Source: Pirellulales bacterium (GTDB lineage: Bacteria > Planctomycetota > Planctomycetia > Pirellulales > Thermoguttaceae). From it: a stretch of DNA of 9,362 nucleotides. The number at the start of each line of letters is the position of its first letter. The stretch's first letter is position 1. Location: positions 1-9,362 of the forward strand of contig DAOWNK010000115.1 of the NCBI GenBank assembly GCA_030642635.1, read 5' to 3'. Position numbers and translations under genes: made by a program. The notes under the pieces were generated by a model that saw nothing but the letters and a program-made list of their open reading frames with translations, was not told the DNA's origin and did no database searches. Shown here piece after piece: positions 1-6,544 of the stretch.

Positions 1-25
1 CCCGATCCCCGAACCCCCGATCCCC
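1..25. repeat. Short direct repeat CCCGATCCCC at window edge
   Basis: The 10-mer CCCGATCCCC occurs at 1-10 and again at 16-25, a period of 15. It runs into the stop codon of the porin gene. It is probably the end of a longer C-rich repeat tract that begins outside the window. No function can be assigned. Confidence 0.5.
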
Positions 26-1422
26 TAGAACCCATACTTGCCCATGAATTCGAACCGTACCGATTCGCCGGGACGCGCGGTGTCGTAAAGTGTTTTCCAC
101 GAGCTTACCTCAAATCCCATCGTAAATTTGCTGGTCACGTCGTAGATGATGTTGCCGAAGTAAGCCTGGTTGTAGATGCGTCCGGCGGTCACGTCGGCGT
201 CGATCGGATCGTCTATGGAGTAGCCGACGTGGCTGTGCAACTGCGGCAGCCAATATCCGTATAGTTCAAACCAGCCGCCATTTGAGCGAATGGTGTTAAG
301 CGTAACTGGATTGATACCCTGCCCGATGCCGCCGAGGAACGCGCCGAGGTTCTCGCCGGTGAAGAACTCGCCTTGGAATCCCCACCAATCGGCGATCGGT
401 ATTTTCACGTCGGCATTGATCGACCATGTCCGACGCCGCACGTCGTCCATTGCGGGCATGCCGGCGAAGTCGAACCCCTGTTCGCCGATATGGCCCGATA
501 CGCCGAAGGTAATCGGCCGGCCGTACTTGTCGCGATATCCCAAGGTAACGGCCGTGCGTCCCTCGAGGATGGGCCAACCGCCGGTCTCACCTTGGATATT
601 AGCGCACGAGTCGCAAAAGATGTTCTGGTTAAGAGAGCCTTGCAGTGTGAGCAAAAACGTGTCGGAGAATGCAAGATACCGTTCACCTCGCAGTTGTGCG
701 CGGCGGTAGCCGATGTTGCCGGCGTCCCACAAGATTGTGTACAAGGCTGTGCCTGGGATTAGCGGAGATATTACATCCCACGTCTGCCCGAAGAGAATTC
801 GGAAATTTTCATTCTTGATTTCCCAATACGCATGGCGCAACAACACACCGCCCTTGTTCTCGGTGCCGGCGAAAGATCCCTGGAAGTCGATCTCGACCTT
901 TCCGCCGCTGGCGGCACAACCGCATTGCCAGAGCCTTGGGCCGGAGACGTCCAGTCCTATCCGCGTGGTGCGGCCGTCGACCATAAACGCGTGCTCGCCA
1001 TGGACGTCAGCCGACGGGACCCAGACCGTGTACGATCTGGAGGCCGGGTGTGTTCGAGCCGTCTCGTAAACCATATTACCCCATAAAATGCCGTATGGAA
1101 CGATCTTGAAATTGCCTTTGGTCCAGACCAGGCCTTTCATGGCCGAGCGTAGCTCTTCCAAGGAGAAGTATTCTACGTCGTCCTGTGGCGTCTGTACGTT
1201 CTCGGTGCTCATCCCGACCGGATTGGCCTGAAGGTAGGGCAACCGAACCGGATTGGCACGAAGATACTCCAGTTCGGCACGCAAGGCCTGGGTTTCAGCC
1301 TCCATGCGATTCATGCGAGCGGCAAAGTCCAGGTCGATACCAGACACGTCGGCCGACAGCGGCACGGTGCCGAAAAACACAAATGTTATGACAAGGGCAA
1401 TTGTTTTATTCATCAACTCCAT
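25..1422 (-). CDS. DcaP-like outer-membrane porin
   Basis: A predicted trimeric-porin-like outer-membrane channel of about 465 residues. Residues 4-24 form a signal peptide (a short lysine-containing start, a hydrophobic run, and LSA-DV at the likely cleavage site). Residues 33-55 are heptad-like and charged (FAARMNRMEAETQALRAELE), as in the N-terminal coiled coil of DcaP-type porins. Two 10-residue tandem copies follow (YLRANPVRLP, YLQANPVGMS). From about residue 105 to the end there are alternating, aromatic-rich beta strands, and the last residue is Phe, the usual signal for barrel assembly. Cysteines come in two pairs (167/169 in CGC, 270/273 in CDSC), which I infer may form periplasmic disulfides. 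The substrate is unknown. An ATG at 1422 was chosen; AAAGGA lies only 2 bases before it, so the ATG at 1413 is an alternative, with AAAGGA 11 bases and GGAG 3 bases upstream. The open frame extends to 1509 but only into repeat DNA. The gene stands alone, divergent from glgC. Confidence 0.85.
   Translation of the reverse strand: MELMNKTIALVITFVFFGTVPLSADVSGIDLDFAARMNRMEAETQALRAELEYLRANPVRLPYLQANPVGMSTENVQTPQDDVEYFSLEELRSAMKGLVWTKGNFKIVPYGILWGNMVYETARTHPASRSYTVWVPSADVHGEHAFMVDGRTTRIGLDVSGPRLWQCGCAASGGKVEIDFQGSFAGTENKGGVLLRHAYWEIKNENFRILFGQTWDVISPLIPGTALYTILWDAGNIGYRRAQLRGERYLAFSDTFLLTLQGSLNQNIFCDSCANIQGETGGWPILEGRTAVTLGYRDKYGRPITFGVSGHIGEQGFDFAGMPAMDDVRRRTWSINADVKIPIADWWGFQGEFFTGENLGAFLGGIGQGINPVTLNTIRSNGGWFELYGYWLPQLHSHVGYSIDDPIDADVTAGRIYNQAYFGNIIYDVTSKFTMGFEVSSWKTLYDTARPGESVRFEFMGKYGF
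1207..1266 (-). repeat. 30-bp in-gene tandem duplication in the porin
   Basis: Codons 53-62 and 63-72 of the porin encode YLRANPVRLP and YLQANPVGMS. The DNA shares ACCGGATTGGC at both copies with a 30-bp period, so this is an in-frame tandem duplication. It lengthens the linker between the coiled coil and the barrel. Confidence 0.65.
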
Positions 1423-1447
1423 AATCCTTTCGCAAATCAGAAAATCA

Positions 1448-1554
1448 AGTGGCACCGGGGGAACGCCGGTGTGACGGAACTCGTGACAACGCCTGTATTT
1501 GTACACCACCGGCGGGACGCCGGTGCCACTGTGCGGAACGCCGGCGCCACTGTG
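1448..1554. repeat. Double-hairpin repeat family A, copy 1 (degenerate)
   Basis: The left part begins AGTGGCACCGG and folds into a stem-loop with one mismatch (CACCGGGG paired with CGCCGGTG). The right part has a perfect stem (CACCGGCG, loop GGA, CGCCGGTG) followed by CCACTGTG. The last 22 bp of the right part (1512-1533) are repeated at 1533-1554 with two transition differences. A better-preserved copy of the same family lies at 8633-8721. The element occupies the presumed leader or promoter region of the porin gene. Confidence 0.85.
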
Positions 1555-1703
1555 TTGCTATCAAATTTGCCCCTGATTCAACGGCCGTTATAAGCGGTAT
1601 CGTCCTTACGCTCCGGATGCTTGATAAAATGAGGGGAATCGGAGTTTTGTACAATCTCCACGTTTTGCGCAACCCGTTTAACCGGAGTTTTTGTTTGCGT
1701 TGT

Positions 1704-1721
1704 GCTAAGCCGCAAGCGGCT
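1704..1721. repeat. 18-bp palindromic repeat, copy 1
   Basis: GCTAAGCCGCAAGCGGCT has a 6-bp stem (AGCCGC/GCGGCT, extendable with the flanking TA) and an AA loop. The identical 18-mer occurs inverted at 5047-5064 and direct at 8816-8833. All three copies are outside or at the edge of genes. Confidence 0.85.
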
Positions 1722-1750
1722 ATTCAAGTGGCGGGCCGTTCGCTGTAAAA

Positions 1751-1828
1751 TAAAGCCGCGACCGGTGGTCGCGACCTGCGGTATTAAAATTGTCGGCGGC
1801 ATTGGCGCGACCACCGGTCGCGGCTTTA
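1751..1828. repeat. Double-hairpin repeat family B, before glgC
   Basis: Perfect 23-bp inverted arms lie at 1751-1773 and 1806-1828, separated by 32 bp. Each arm has an outer tail (TAAAGC or GCTTTA) and its own stem-loop (CGCGACC, 3-base loop, GGTCGCG). The element can therefore form either two small hairpins or one long one. It ends 8 bases before the AAGGA ribosome binding site of glgC, so if glgC is transcribed from upstream the structure is in its leader RNA. A single arm with one substitution recurs at 3254-3276. Confidence 0.9.
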
Positions 1829-1836
1829 TGACCAAC

Positions 1837-1841
1837 AAGGA
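1837..1841 (+). promoter_or_regulatory. glgC ribosome binding site
   Basis: AAGGA lies 6 bases before the ATG at 1848 and supports that start. The family B element ends 8 bases upstream. Confidence 0.8.
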
Positions 1842-1847
1842 AACTGT

Positions 1848-3107
1848 ATGAAGAACATTGTCACGCTGGTGCTCGGCGGCGGACGTGGAACTCGGCTCTA
1901 CCCGCTGACCAAATTCCGCTCGAAGCCGGCCGTTCCGATGGCGGGCAAGTACCGCCTGATCGACATCCCGCTGTCGAATTGCATCAACAGCGGACTTAAC
2001 CGAATCTACGTCATCACGCAGTTCAACTCGGTCAGTCTCCACCGTCATATCCGAAGCACCTACAATTTCGACCGGTTCAGCCACGGTTTTGTCGAGATTC
2101 TGGCCGCTCAGCAGACTATTGCCAACGCTAATTGGTATCAGGGCACCGCCGATGCAGTCCGACAGAACCTGCGTTACATCGAACAGCCCGGCATCGACTA
2201 CGTGTTGATTCTCTCCGGCGATCAACTTTACCGGATGAATTTTCAAGACATGATCGTCTCGCACAAAGCGGCCGATGCGGAGGTGACTATCTCCGCCGTG
2301 CCGGTTCACGGCAGCGACGCATCGGGACTTGGCATCATGCGGCTGGACGATACGGGCCGAGTAGTCGGGTTCCTGGAGAAACCGAAGACGGAGCAAGAGC
2401 TTGACCACTTTCGTATCGACCCGGCATGGATCGACGCCCAAGGTATCGACAGCCGCGGCCGCGACTGCCTGGCCAGCATGGGAATCTACCTGTTCAACCG
2501 CGACACGCTGCTGGAGGTACTCGATAAGACCGACTACCAGGACTTCGGCCGCGAGGTGTTTCCGGCCTCGATCCGCACTCGCCATGTGCAGGTCCACCTG
2601 TTCGACGGCTACTGGGAGGACATCGGTACGATAAAGTCGTTTTTCGAAGCGAACCTCGGCCTGGCGGCCTCGGAGCCGCCGTTCGAGTTGACCTCGGTCG
2701 ACGCGCCGCTTTACTCTCGTGCCAGGTTCTTGCCGCCTTCCAGGTTAGACGGTGCGAGCATCCGCGGCAGCCTGTTGGCCGACGGTTGCGAGATCGAGGA
2801 AGGTGCGGTGATCGAAAACAGCGTAATCGGCCTGCGGTGCCGGATCGGTCGAGATGTGACCATTCGCAACTCTGTACTGATGGGCAGCGACTTTTACGAA
2901 GCACCGGGCCGGCCGTCGCTGGGCGTTGGCGAAGGCACACGCATCGAAGGCGCCATCATCGACAAAAACTGCCGTATCGGCCGCAACGTCCAGGTCGTAA
3001 ACCACCAAGGGATCGAATCGACCGACGAGACACCGCAGGCGATGGTTCGCGACGGTATCGTGGTAATTCCAAAGGGCGCAACGTTGCCGGACGGTTGGAA
3101 GCTGTAG
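1848..3107 (+). CDS. glgC: Glucose-1-phosphate adenylyltransferase (ADP-glucose synthase)
   Basis: This cytoplasmic enzyme makes ADP-glucose and pyrophosphate from ATP and glucose 1-phosphate, the committed step of bacterial glycogen synthesis. The 419 residues match the family's usual length. The nucleotidyltransferase domain (about 1-275) shows the glycine-rich GGGRGTRLYPLT at 10-21 and KPAVP at 26-30. It also shows FVEILAAQQT at 81-90, WYQGTADAVRQ at 96-106, SGDQLYRM at 123-130 with the catalytic-type Asp125, EKP at 177-179 and WEDIGT at 256-261. From about 290 to 380 there are left-handed beta-helix hexapeptide repeats. Wording such as SVSLHRHI and FVEILAAQQT is closer to plant and cyanobacterial enzymes than to the enterobacterial one, but the allosteric effector cannot be read from sequence. 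The start is supported by AAGGA 6 bases upstream. It is the only plus-strand gene here and no other glycogen gene is adjacent. Confidence 0.97.
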   Translation: MKNIVTLVLGGGRGTRLYPLTKFRSKPAVPMAGKYRLIDIPLSNCINSGLNRIYVITQFNSVSLHRHIRSTYNFDRFSHGFVEILAAQQTIANANWYQGTADAVRQNLRYIEQPGIDYVLILSGDQLYRMNFQDMIVSHKAADAEVTISAVPVHGSDASGLGIMRLDDTGRVVGFLEKPKTEQELDHFRIDPAWIDAQGIDSRGRDCLASMGIYLFNRDTLLEVLDKTDYQDFGREVFPASIRTRHVQVHLFDGYWEDIGTIKSFFEANLGLAASEPPFELTSVDAPLYSRARFLPPSRLDGASIRGSLLADGCEIEEGAVIENSVIGLRCRIGRDVTIRNSVLMGSDFYEAPGRPSLGVGEGTRIEGAIIDKNCRIGRNVQVVNHQGIESTDETPQAMVRDGIVVIPKGATLPDGWKL

Positions 3108-3110
3108 AGC

Positions 3111-3152
3111 TATCAGCTATCAGCAGTCAGCAGTCAGCAGTCAGTTGTCAGT
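3111..3152. repeat. Six tandem heptamers (TCAGC-type)
   Basis: Starting 4 bases after the glgC stop are six consecutive 7-bp units: TATCAGC twice, AGTCAGC twice, AGTCAGT and TGTCAGT. They resemble the short tandem heptamer repeats known from cyanobacteria and some other bacterial genomes. The array lies in the convergent gap and is probably length-variable. Confidence 0.8.
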
Positions 3153-3174
3153 TAAAACTTCAATTGCTTGAACA

Positions 3175-3255
3175 CGGTGTGCCACTGCTTCGCAGAAGCA
3201 GTGCAGGTGGCAACCACAAACACTGCTTGCCTTTTCGGCAAGCAGTGGCACACCG
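3175..3255. repeat. Double-hairpin repeat family C, between convergent genes
   Basis: Perfect 16-bp outer arms lie at 3175-3190 and 3240-3255 (CGGTGTGCCACTGCTT and its complement). Inside are two stem-loops: a 9-bp stem at 3183-3203 with loop GCA, and an 11-bp stem at 3221-3247 with a 5-base loop. On the minus strand the second stem is followed by TTTGTGGTT, so it may act as a weak terminator for the permease gene. On the plus strand no T run follows. The position between converging genes fits a two-way transcription stop. Confidence 0.85.
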
Positions 3256-3276
3256 CGACCACTGGTCGCGGCTTTA
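3254..3276. repeat. Single arm of repeat family B
   Basis: These 23 bases equal the right arm of the element at 1806-1828 except for one C to T change. The stem is CCGCGACCA, a one-base loop C, then TGGTCGCGG at 3253-3271, followed by the family tail GCTTTA. Its first two bases overlap the right end of the family C element, so two repeat families are fused here. Confidence 0.85.
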
Positions 3277-3281
3277 CACAG

Positions 3282-5027
3282 CTAAAACTCCAACTGCCTG
3301 AACGCTCGAAAGCCGGCGCGCATGGGGATTACCGTTGCAAAAATACCGAGCAGGATACTGCCTGCGATCCCGGCAATCAGCCAAAAAACAAGCCACCAGT
3401 GCAGCACCGACGGCCCACCGGCAGCCATAGCGGGGTGGACTTGCCTGGCCATCAGGTAAAAGTGGCATGGCAGCGCCGTCAACAGCACGACGACCAGTAT
3501 GTAGAGCGTACTGACGACCAGGTTGAGCGTGCCGCCGAACCCGGCGGCGATTCGTGACGGAGATTGCTCTCGAAGGTTCGGCATCAAGGCGCCAAGCCCT
3601 ACGGCAATGCCCGACAGTCCGACGCAAAGGATCAGGCAGGTAAGTTGATGGCCGGCCATGACCATCGGCGAGATACGCAACATCACGTCGCTTAGCAGCA
3701 CCAATCCACAGCATGGTATGATTGATCCACAGGAGGCAAACAGAAACTTGCTCCACAAGATCATCTCGCGGCGCACCGGCAGTAGCCCAAGGAACCAAAA
3801 TCGACTCCCTTCCAGGCTAATCATGGGGAAAATGAATCGGGTGGTAAAGGTAGACATGAGCAGCCCCACCACCGAAAGATTCAAGAACGACACCATGTTT
3901 ACCCACCCGACGTAGTGTATATCGTAGCTGAACCGCCGGATATTCAAAAAATACAACGCCAACAGCCCGAAGAAAATCAAAAACTGTGACCACTGAACCG
4001 GATCGCGACAGAACAAACGCAGGTCCTTAACCAACAGCAGACGCATTTGCACCGGCACGAACCAGAACACCTCGTGGTGAATCTGCACCGTTTTACTCCG
4101 CCTGCGCCGGACGTGTTTGCCTTGCAGGGCACTGTAAGCGTTGCGATAGATACTCCCGGCCATCCAGACGGCCACCTGCCGGCAAAACAACGCATTGGCG
4201 ATCATCAGCGCCAGGAACAGCACGCTCTCGGACCATACGTGCCGGGAGGCTTCCAGCAGCCCGGTGCTTAGCCACCAACTCGGCAGCAGACGCCGCTCGG
4301 TAAACCGCAGCCGGCTGAGTATCTCCTGGAACCAGGCAGGGGTGAGCAGATTGCTTTCCGGACCGGTCGCCAACGACCACGCGCCCCAGGCCACCGCAAT
4401 CACCAGCACGATGCCGGCCGCGACCAGCACGTGCATTTGTCGGCCCAGCAGCCAACGCATAATCGCCAGACACAGTATGGCCCCGGCGCCGGCCGGTATG
4501 TAAACAAACGAAACGATAAACGGCAACAGCATCGCGTAGTAGTACCACGGTGCACCGGCCTCTATGCCGTAGGCTAAAAGCATCGGGCTGCCCAGCAACA
4601 CGAACCCCCAACTGCTAAGCAGTATCGCCTCCTGAAACTTGTGCAAGAACACCCGCTCCGTGCGAGCCGGGATCGTCAGTAAAAACGGAATCTCGGGCGA
4701 TCGGAACAGCGATCCGTACAAAATAATGCCCGAAGAAAACGCCAGCATTATCATCAGCGCGGCAAAGAACATACCGAACACCGCCCGGATCGTCTGATCG
4801 TGCGTTTCCGGATGGCTGATGCCCGACTTGATGAACCGGAAGCCGTCGGCAAACATCCAGAACAGCGCAATCCACAGCAGAAGGCTGAGCCCTACGATCA
4901 GCGAGAGACGGAATCGGGACTGCGAGAACGCTTGGCGCAGCAACGTCACCGCCACACGCCGGCGCATCCGCCAGAACGCATGAGCTTCGTCCTCAACAGA
5001 GAGAAAATCACTTGATGCCGTATTCAT
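3282..5027 (-). CDS. ABC-2 type exporter permease (putative ABC exporter)
   Basis: An inner-membrane protein of 581 residues, probably the membrane subunit of an ABC exporter; the substrate is unknown. About a dozen hydrophobic segments are visible, for example at residues 42-59, 85-105, 135-152, 166-190, 200-219, 267-281, 348-361, 378-393, 430-446, 462-481, 498-519 and 543-567. Charged loops recur in both halves: LLTIPARTERVFLHKF at 117-131 resembles LLPVRREMILWSKFLFA at 415-431, which suggests an internal duplication as in fused exporter permeases. The cytoplasmic segment KDLRLFCRDPVQWSQ at 334-348 is characteristic of a family of large putative ABC-exporter permeases. No ATP-binding domain is present and no ATPase gene is adjacent, so the partner must be elsewhere. 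The ATG at 5027 was chosen because the frame upstream runs through an 18-bp repeat and the promoter. GGGG about 5 bases upstream is a weak ribosome binding site. Confidence 0.85.
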   Translation of the reverse strand: MNTASSDFLSVEDEAHAFWRMRRRVAVTLLRQAFSQSRFRLSLIVGLSLLLWIALFWMFADGFRFIKSGISHPETHDQTIRAVFGMFFAALMIMLAFSSGIILYGSLFRSPEIPFLLTIPARTERVFLHKFQEAILLSSWGFVLLGSPMLLAYGIEAGAPWYYYAMLLPFIVSFVYIPAGAGAILCLAIMRWLLGRQMHVLVAAGIVLVIAVAWGAWSLATGPESNLLTPAWFQEILSRLRFTERRLLPSWWLSTGLLEASRHVWSESVLFLALMIANALFCRQVAVWMAGSIYRNAYSALQGKHVRRRRSKTVQIHHEVFWFVPVQMRLLLVKDLRLFCRDPVQWSQFLIFFGLLALYFLNIRRFSYDIHYVGWVNMVSFLNLSVVGLLMSTFTTRFIFPMISLEGSRFWFLGLLPVRREMILWSKFLFASCGSIIPCCGLVLLSDVMLRISPMVMAGHQLTCLILCVGLSGIAVGLGALMPNLREQSPSRIAAGFGGTLNLVVSTLYILVVVLLTALPCHFYLMARQVHPAMAAGGPSVLHWWLVFWLIAGIAGSILLGIFATVIPMRAGFRAFRQLEF

Positions 5028-5046
5028 AACGCCCCACACAAAACCC

Positions 5047-5064
5047 AGCCGCTTGCGGCTTAGC
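5047..5064. repeat. 18-bp palindromic repeat, copy 2 (inverted)
   Basis: This is the reverse complement of the 18-mer at 1704-1721 and 8816-8833. It lies between the predicted promoter and the start codon of the permease gene, so it would form a small hairpin in that leader RNA. Confidence 0.85.
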
Positions 5065-5094
5065 ACCAGCATAAATCGTAAACCGGCACTAAGT

Positions 5095-5124
5095 ATTATA
5101 CACAACAGTTGCGTTGTCAAACAA
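5095..5124 (-). promoter_or_regulatory. Predicted promoter of the permease gene
   Basis: On the minus strand a perfect -10 hexamer TATAAT lies at 5100-5095, with TTGTTT 18 bases upstream at 5124-5119. A perfect TTGACA also overlaps at 5120-5115 but would leave a 14-base spacer. Short dyads cover the region (GTTGT/ACAAC), so a repressor could bind here. The promoter begins 8 bases after the phoR-like gene's stop, which separates the permease from that operon. The predicted leader is about 60 bases. Confidence 0.65.
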
Positions 5125-5132
5125 CAGGATGG

Positions 5133-6542
5133 TCAGACGGCAGGCAGGCAAATCGAGAAGGTGCTTCCACGGCCGGGTATGCTCCCTACCATTACTCGAC
5201 CGGCATGCGCCTCGGCAATGTGTTTTACGATGGCAAGTCCAAGTCCCGTGCCGCCGAGCTTTCGGCTTCGTGCCTTGTCTACCCGGTAGAATCGTTCGAA
5301 AATTCGCGGGAGGTGTTGTTGATCGATGCCGCAACCATGATCTTTTACCCGGATAATCACTTCGGTTTCCGTGCGGCTCGCTTCGATTTGAACCGTTGCC
5401 CCGGGCGGGCTGTACTTGCAAGCGTTGTCGATGAGGTTCGCCACGGCTTGCTCCAAAAGCGGGGCGTTGATTAAGGCTTCGAGTTCTTGCCCACAGAAGC
5501 ATTCTATTTGTATATTGCTTTCCAGAAATTTTGATTGCGAGGCGTCGATGGCCGCTTCCAAAACATGTTTGATTCTGCCGCGCTGAAGCAATATCTCGGC
5601 ATTCCCGGCTTTCTGCTCAATTCGAGAAAGTGCCAAAAGGTCGTCGATAATCGCGCCAAGTCGATTTGTCTGGATGGTGATGATTTGCAGGAAGCGTTGG
5701 GCGTCGTCCGGACTGTGCATGGCGCCGTCCAGCAGTGTTTCCACGTAACCTTTAATCGAGGTAATCGGCGTTCTTAATTCGTGTGATACATTGGCCACGA
5801 AATCGCGGCGGACGTTTTCGAGCTTTTCGATTTGAGCAACCATACGATTCAAGGTTTCCGCCAGGGCAGCAATTTCCCAGCAGTTTGTAGTGGCCAGTTT
5901 ATGGCCGAGATCGCCCCGGGCAAAACGCTCTGCGCCACGCTTGATCTCCTCCAGCGGACGGCTTATCCGGCGAGAAACAAACATGCTGACGACCGCCACC
6001 AACAAGGCCACTATCAGGCCTCCGGCGGCAATCCTCAGATAGATGTCGGTCATCGCCCGGTTGATGGCCGCCAGTGGAATCGAGGTCCGTACTACCCCGA
6101 CGATCTTGTCGCCGTCTTCAACAGAAATCGCCACGTACGCCACGTCTTGTCCGAGTGTGTGGCTAAACCGTACCGAGGAGCCAGTGCCGCCGGCCATAGC
6201 TTCGATAATCTCCGGCCGGCCGGCATGGTTATCCATTTCGGCAGGCGGCTTTTCCGTATCGCCTGTAACCTTGCCGTCGGGAAGGATTACGGTGATTCGA
6301 GTCGACGATTTGTCGCCCAACTCTTTGCACAGCAAGTCCGTACGATCCGGCTGCCCGGCAACCAGCCGCTCGCGGATATCTTCCTGAATCAAGTGTGCCC
6401 GAGACTCCAGGTCGGTCATCGTTTGTTCGAGGTGGAATCGCCTGATTACCCTGGAGGAGTACAACGTGATCGCCAGCAAGGAAACCAACGTTATCAGCAG
6501 ATAGGACGGGTAGAGCTGCCAAAGCAGCCGTTTTCTGCGCAT
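5133..6542 (-). CDS. phoR: PhoR-like sensor histidine kinase
   Basis: An inner-membrane sensor kinase of 469 residues that should phosphorylate the regulator encoded just upstream. Order of parts: a short basic N-terminus; membrane helix at about 13-33; periplasmic sensor at about 34-167; membrane helix at about 168-190; HAMP at about 190-243. The phospho-acceptor box FVANVSHELRTP follows with His254. The ATP-binding domain has the N box NLIDNACKYSPPG (Asn373), the G1 box DHGCGID at 401-407, the F box IFERFYR at 414-420 and the G2 box GGTGLGLAI at 430-438. All catalytic motifs are intact. The large periplasmic domain is more like Gram-positive PhoR or WalK than E. coli PhoR, so the signal need not be phosphate. 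The ATG at 6542 is 2 bases after the regulator's stop, with AAGGA 6 bases upstream inside that gene's end, which indicates translational coupling. The family is certain; the specific name is inferred. Confidence 0.93.
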   Translation of the reverse strand: MRRKRLLWQLYPSYLLITLVSLLAITLYSSRVIRRFHLEQTMTDLESRAHLIQEDIRERLVAGQPDRTDLLCKELGDKSSTRITVILPDGKVTGDTEKPPAEMDNHAGRPEIIEAMAGGTGSSVRFSHTLGQDVAYVAISVEDGDKIVGVVRTSIPLAAINRAMTDIYLRIAAGGLIVALLVAVVSMFVSRRISRPLEEIKRGAERFARGDLGHKLATTNCWEIAALAETLNRMVAQIEKLENVRRDFVANVSHELRTPITSIKGYVETLLDGAMHSPDDAQRFLQIITIQTNRLGAIIDDLLALSRIEQKAGNAEILLQRGRIKHVLEAAIDASQSKFLESNIQIECFCGQELEALINAPLLEQAVANLIDNACKYSPPGATVQIEASRTETEVIIRVKDHGCGIDQQHLPRIFERFYRVDKARSRKLGGTGLGLAIVKHIAEAHAGRVMVGSIPGRGSTFSICLPAV

Positions 6543-6544
6543 TG

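Larger units (their letters stand above)
1423..1847. other. Gene-free divergent region between porin and glgC
   Basis: This 425-bp gap lies between the starts of two divergent genes, so it should hold both promoters. It contains a hairpin repeat with a duplicated end (1448-1554), an 18-bp palindrome (1704-1721) and a double-hairpin element (1751-1828). A TACAAT -10-like hexamer lies at 1650-1655 on the plus strand, but no good -35 is correctly spaced from it, so I do not call a promoter. No coding sequence is supported. Confidence 0.6.
3149..3303. repeat. 25-bp imperfect direct repeats flanking a hairpin cluster
   Basis: A 25-bp sequence at 3149-3173 recurs at 3279-3303 with 21 matches. All four differences are T/C transitions. 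The second copy contains the last codons and stop of the permease gene (FRQLEF-stop). The first copy, read on the minus strand, would encode FKQLKF-stop. The 105 bp between them are almost entirely hairpin repeats. Confidence 0.75.

Noticed and set aside
1423..1509. Upstream extension of the porin frame (29 extra codons)
   Set aside because: It translates the hairpin repeat (HTGVPPVP) and would place sequence before a clear signal peptide.
1650..1655. TACAAT as a glgC -10 box
   Set aside because: No acceptable -35 lies 16-18 bases upstream; the nearest TTGATA is 23 bases away.
1578..2597. A 339-codon open frame on the minus strand across the first half of glgC
   Set aside because: It is antisense to a clear glgC, has no recognisable domain, runs into the repeat region and has low-complexity wording typical of a GC-rich shadow frame.
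5101..5120. TTGACA at 5120-5115 as the -35 for the TATAAT at 5100-5095
   Set aside because: The spacer would be only 14 bases; TTGTTT at 18 bases fits better, although the overlap is noted.
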